Notes under the pieces: generated by a model
Database searches by the model: none
The model's input: only the letters and a program-made list of their open reading frames with translations
Told to the model about the DNA's origin: nothing
NCBI GenBank assembly: GCA_030628805.1
Contig: DAOVQG010000197.1
Span: forward strand, 1 to 8,974
From: JAGMDK01 sp023128695
Lineage (GTDB): Bacteria > Planctomycetota > Phycisphaerae > UBA1845 > Fen-1342
Length of the DNA stretch: 8,974 bases
Direction of reading: 5' to 3'
Part shown: in pieces, positions 6,921 through 8,974 of the stretch
How positions within the stretch are numbered: position 1 is the stretch's first letter
Layout of the letters: every line of letters begins with the position of its first letter
Position numbers and translations under genes: made by a program

Positions 6921-7799
6921 TCAGTGCTTCGACAGGTCGAGCTTTCGTAGATATGCCGCCAGCGGCTTGGCCATATCCGGCCGTCGCAGGGCGCACTCGA
7001 TATTAGTGATCAGGAAGCGCAGCGGATCACCCGTGGTATGCCACTCGCCCTCGATCGGATGGGCAATCACACACGCCTCACGACAGAGCTTATCAATGGC
7101 ATCAGTCAGGTACAGTTCGTTACCCAAGCCGAGTTCCCGGCGTTCCAGAATCTCGATAATGCGCGGCGACAGCACAAAGCGCCCGAGCTGGGCCAGCAGG
7201 GACGGTGCTTTATCGTGAGGCGCTTTCTCGATGATATGCTCCAACTCCTTCGGCTCCGTGCCGGGTTTCAACAGGGCGCTGCCGTAGCGAGAGATCTCCG
7301 CCGGCGGCACCTCCTGGAAGGCCACCACCGCGGCGGGCTGGTGCTTGAGGTAGACATCGATCAACTGCTTGATGCACGGAGTTTCGGAGAAAACCACATC
7401 GTCCCCAAACATGTATGCGAAGGGCTCGTCGCCGAGGAAGTCCTTGGCGGCCAGAAGCGGCGTTCCGTTGCCATACGGCAGGTGCCGGCCTTGACGAATC
7501 TGGCAGAAGTTGGCCATCTTGGGCAGCGCCTGGATCATCGCCAGGTAGTCAGGCTTGTTCTGCTCGGCCAAGTGCACCTCGAGTGCACGAGAGCTGTCAA
7601 AATGGTCCGCGATCAAGCCCGTCCCAGAACGCGTAACGAGCACGATGTCCTCGATCCCGGCGTCGACCGCCTCTTCGACCAGATACTGAACGATGGGCTT
7701 ATCGAGGATGGGCAGGAGCTCCTTGGGCACCACTTTCACGGCGGGCAGAAAACGTGTGCCATAACCTGCCACGGCAATTACCGCCTTCTTAATTTTCAC
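6921..7799 (-). CDS. galU: UTP-glucose-1-phosphate uridylyltransferase
   Basis: The 292-residue protein makes UDP-glucose from UTP and glucose-1-phosphate in the cytoplasm, the precursor for polysaccharide and envelope sugars. The nucleotide-binding start KAVIAVAGYGTRFLPAVKVV, then PKELLPILDKPIVQYLVEEA, is diagnostic. FAYMFGDDVVF supplies the metal-binding aspartates, and EISRYGSALL, LGRFVLSP and ELYLTDAIDKL follow in family order to a WHTTGDPLRFLITNIECAL tail. Its length is normal for GalU. The usual G-L-G-H-A segment is replaced by YGNGTPLLAAKDF, and the usual EKP by EKAP, which marks a divergent subfamily; a related NDP-sugar pyrophosphorylase is possible. The start is GTG at 7799-7797, with AAGGA on the minus strand (7807-7811) 7 nt upstream. 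It stands alone, convergent with the giant gene; no clear promoter or terminator was found. Confidence 0.88.
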   Translation of the reverse strand: MKIKKAVIAVAGYGTRFLPAVKVVPKELLPILDKPIVQYLVEEAVDAGIEDIVLVTRSGTGLIADHFDSSRALEVHLAEQNKPDYLAMIQALPKMANFCQIRQGRHLPYGNGTPLLAAKDFLGDEPFAYMFGDDVVFSETPCIKQLIDVYLKHQPAAVVAFQEVPPAEISRYGSALLKPGTEPKELEHIIEKAPHDKAPSLLAQLGRFVLSPRIIEILERRELGLGNELYLTDAIDKLCREACVIAHPIEGEWHTTGDPLRFLITNIECALRRPDMAKPLAAYLRKLDLSKH

Positions 7800-7902
7800 C
7801 TACAGTTCCTTTTTCGTGTCGAATGAGCCGAGTGTCGCTAATTGCGTAATAGAGGTCTGCTGGGTTAAGCCATCGCCCCGGGCACGCAAACGACCTCAGC
7901 GG

Positions 7903-8118
7903 TTACCGGCTGCAAGCCGCCCGGATTGTCCCCGTTGCGGCCACGGACGGCAAGGGTTGCTTCCGGTCGACGCCGGCGTCGTCCCAGGTTCTAAATTCTT
8001 GGCGTTTCCCGTCGGATCGGATAAAGTAGAATCCGCGCCGCGCCGTATTGAAGGATATGCCGGTGTTCGTTTTGACGGGTTTCCCGTGCCGGTTGACCCA
8101 GATGCGAGGACGCGCCAT
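7903..8118 (-). pseudogene. Short reading frame, possibly the N-terminal remnant of a tyrosine recombinase
   Basis: An ATG at 8118 is preceded on the minus strand by GGAG with 8 nt spacing, so translation is plausible. The 71-residue product starts MARPRIWVNRHGKPV and continues GISFNTARRGFYFIRSDGK, then EFRTWDDA. The pattern of a basic start, an aromatic 'fYfi..dGKr' hairpin and a 'tWddA' helix start resembles the N-terminus of phage-type integrases. After WDDA (about 7975) the sequence loses that character and stops at 7903. In another minus-strand frame the downstream sequence is open to a TAA at 7865-7867, so a frameshift or truncation is possible. No recombinase catalytic domain is present. 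It lies 82 bp from a tRNA gene, a classic integration site, and reads away from it. It could also be a genuine small protein of unknown function. Confidence 0.4.
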
Positions 8119-8199
8119 GATTGTTACTCCGTCTGTGTGCCGCGGCTCTCAGCGTGGCAAACACCATCGTAGAGGGCGGAGTTTAGGTCAAATTGCATT

Positions 8200-8286
8200 G
8201 GAGAGGTGTCCGAGTGGCCTAAGGAGCACGCTTGGAAAGCGTGTGTACGGGTTTCCGTACCGCGGGTTCGAATCCCGCCCTCTCCG
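8200..8286 (+). tRNA. tRNA-Ser (anticodon GGA)
   Basis: The full cloverleaf can be drawn. The acceptor stem GGAGAGG (8200-8206) pairs with CCTCTCC (8279-8285), with discriminator G8286. The anticodon stem CACGC/GCGTG (8227-8231, 8239-8243) holds loop TTGGAAA with anticodon GGA at 8234-8236, reading UCC/UCU. A long variable arm (GTACGG/CCGTAC, 8245-8260), typical of serine tRNA, is followed by the T arm GCGGG-TTCGAAT-CCCGC (8262-8278). The 3' CCA is not encoded; TTC follows, so it must be added afterwards. No convincing promoter or terminator was seen nearby. Confidence 0.97.
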
Positions 8287-8316
8287 TTCTTGAGTCCTTG
8301 CTACGACACGTCAATT

Positions 8317-8364
8317 CCCGGCCGCTACATTTTCCGGCCGAAGCCGACTTTTGCGGCGGACTGC
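8317..8364. repeat. Left end of the lipoprotein cassette: 19-bp inverted repeat plus outward motif
   Basis: GACTTTTGCGGCGGACTGC (8346-8364) is the exact reverse complement of 8764-8782. Reading outward, after 14 nt (8332-8345) comes a motif that on the minus strand is ATGTAGCGGCCGGG (8330-8317). It matches 8783-8796 beside the right arm in 13 of 14 bases. Its plus-strand form, CCCGGCCGCTACAT, also occurs in each unit of the tandem array at the window end. Confidence 0.85.
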
Positions 8365-8381
8365 TAAGGACCGCAAATGGA

Positions 8382-8407
8382 GTAGCCCCGCGGCCCCGAG
8401 GGGCTAC
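8382..8407 (-). terminator. GC-rich hairpin downstream of the small lipoprotein gene
   Basis: GTAGCCCC (8382-8389) pairs perfectly with GGGGCTAC (8400-8407) around a 10-nt loop. It lies 46 nt after the minus-strand stop at 8454. In that direction the stem is followed by CTCCATTTGC, so there is no proper T-run. It may be a weak or factor-assisted terminator or just another repeat hairpin. A second stem, TTTGCGG (8350-8356) with CCGCAAA (8371-8377), overlaps the left inverted repeat. Confidence 0.35.
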
Positions 8408-8453
8408 CAACGGCCACGCCGTCCGCCGCCACCGCCCGCGGGCCGGGGCTCGC

Positions 8454-8666
8454 TCACTCGGGCAACTCGGAGCAGTCGACCAGCTCGCCGTTGCGGTAGC
8501 AGAGCGTTTCGGTTGTCGTGGGCATGGTCAGGTCGCGCGCCAGCCAGCCGGCGCCGAATGACGCCAAGTGCGATCCAACCAGCCACTCCGCACAGCCGGT
8601 CGTCGTGCCAAGCAGGGCGACGGCCGCGAGGGTCGCCATAAGCCATGTCGTGATTCTGCGTTGCAT
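8454..8666 (-). CDS. Small putative lipoprotein, 70 residues
   Basis: The ATG at 8666 has AGGAG on the minus strand 6 nt upstream. A longer frame starts at 8777 but has no such signal, and its extra 37 residues look non-coding and run into the right inverted repeat. MQRR is followed by a hydrophobic stretch (ITTWLMATLAAVALLG) and TTTGC, so Cys25 could be lipid-modified. The lipobox is imperfect (threonine at -3 and -2), so an ordinary anchored or secreted form is possible. The mature part, AEWLVGSHLASFGAGWLARD, then ETLCYRNGELVDCSELPE, has two more cysteines (56 and 65) that could form a disulfide. I do not recognise a family with a known role. It is the only gene inside the inverted-repeat-bounded block 8346-8782. 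Confidence 0.7.
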   Translation of the reverse strand: MQRRITTWLMATLAAVALLGTTTGCAEWLVGSHLASFGAGWLARDLTMPTTTETLCYRNGELVDCSELPE

Positions 8667-8763
8667 CCTGTACTCCTGTCGCCGGGTCTGGCGGTTTCGG
8701 TTTATCTCCAGTCGCGTTTTGCCGGCGCCTGTCCGTGCCAGGCGATGGCCGGCATGAATACTG

Positions 8764-8811
8764 GCAGTCCGCCGCAAAAGTCATGTAGCGTCCGGGCCCT
8801 GCACCGGACGT
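8764..8811. repeat. Right end of the lipoprotein cassette: 19-bp inverted repeat plus hairpin
   Basis: GCAGTCCGCCGCAAAAGTC (8764-8782) is the exact inverse of 8346-8364. It is followed at once by ATGTAGCG and a hairpin, CGTCCGG (8789-8795) with CCGGACG (8804-8810) around an 8-nt loop. The hairpin region aligns with the reverse complement of the 33-bp tandem units. One base in each arm differs, so that the pair G-C has become T-A and the stem is kept. Confidence 0.85.
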
Positions 8812-8841
8812 CTTCGCCATACGGCGTTTCTCCCGCGTTCC

Positions 8842-8974
8842 ACGGCCGGTACGGGGCCCGGCCGCTACATTGGGACGGCCGGTACGGGGCCCGGCCGCTA
8901 CATTGGGACGGCCGGTACGGAGCCCGGCCGCTACATTGGGACGGCCGGTACGGAGCCCGGCCGCTACATTGGGA
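8842..8974. repeat. Four-copy 33-bp tandem repeat running off the window
   Basis: Units occupy 8842-8874, 8875-8907, 8908-8940 and 8941-8973. Each starts ACGGCCGGTACGG and ends GGCCGCTACATTGGG. Units 1 and 2 are identical, as are units 3 and 4; the pairs differ by one base (GGGGCCC versus GGAGCCC). Each contains a perfect 7-bp stem, CGGCCGG with CCGGCCG, around an 8-nt loop. A (partial) fifth unit may follow outside the window. The spacing leaves no unique spacers, so it is not CRISPR. No open reading frame of note crosses it. Confidence 0.95.

Noticed and set aside
7038..7826. 262-residue open frame on the plus strand across galU
   Set aside because: It is the antisense shadow of galU, whose protein sequence is clearly conserved on the minus strand.
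7968..7981. 14-bp perfect palindrome CGACGCCGGCGTCG as an operator
   Set aside because: It lies inside the putative integrase remnant, not near a promoter, and such palindromes are not rare in GC-rich DNA.
8667..8777. Longer start for the small lipoprotein at 8777
   Set aside because: The extra residues start inside the right inverted repeat, have no ribosome binding site and would bury the signal sequence.
8842..8974. Possible CRISPR array or origin iterons
   Set aside because: The units are contiguous 33-bp copies without spacers, related to single hairpins nearby; no replication gene or AT-rich region is visible.

Overview
The window looks like chromosomal DNA of a Planctomycete, probably of the Phycisphaerae type. 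It is GC-rich. The giant secreted protein ends in the paired dockerin-like calcium loops (DFDHDGDVDIDDF and DLDGDSDVDLVDF, then FQESFTG) that these bacteria put on many exported proteins. The non-coding DNA is also full of hairpin-forming dispersed repeats of a kind common there. This assignment rests on recalled family features; no search was run.

Layout. 1-110 is probably the 3' end of a gene lying mostly outside the window. 111-585 has no convincing gene but is densely structured: a three-way-junction twin hairpin (154-205), a nested inverted repeat (220-270), a 22-bp-period repeat tract (about 302-411) and one copy of a 67-bp repeat (405-471). 586-1077 is a compact toxin-antitoxin operon, hicB then hicA, with a near-consensus promoter. 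A second copy of the 67-bp repeat (1102-1168) follows it, so the operon sits between direct repeats. 1197-6863 encodes an 1888-residue secreted beta-rich protein: LamG-like lectin domain, seven-repeat propeller-like domain, CARDB/Ig-like domains, a second propeller-like domain, another CARDB/Ig pair and the dockerin-like tail.

6921-7799 (minus) is galU, UTP-glucose-1-phosphate uridylyltransferase, convergent with the giant gene. 7800-8199 holds a short minus-strand reading frame that may be the head of a decayed integrase, next to a tRNA-Ser(GGA) gene (8200-8286). 8317-8811 is a cassette-like block in which a 70-residue putative lipoprotein gene lies between perfect 19-bp inverted repeats, each followed outward by the same short motif. 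A four-copy 33-bp tandem array of the same hairpin family runs off the end (8842-8974).

No single pathway links the genes. The GalU product, UDP-glucose, could feed envelope polysaccharide, and the giant protein could act at the cell surface, but nothing in the sequence ties them together. The most unusual content is the repeat architecture: the bracketed toxin-antitoxin module, the inverted-repeat-bounded lipoprotein cassette with a covarying hairpin family, and heptamer repeats lodged inside the giant gene.
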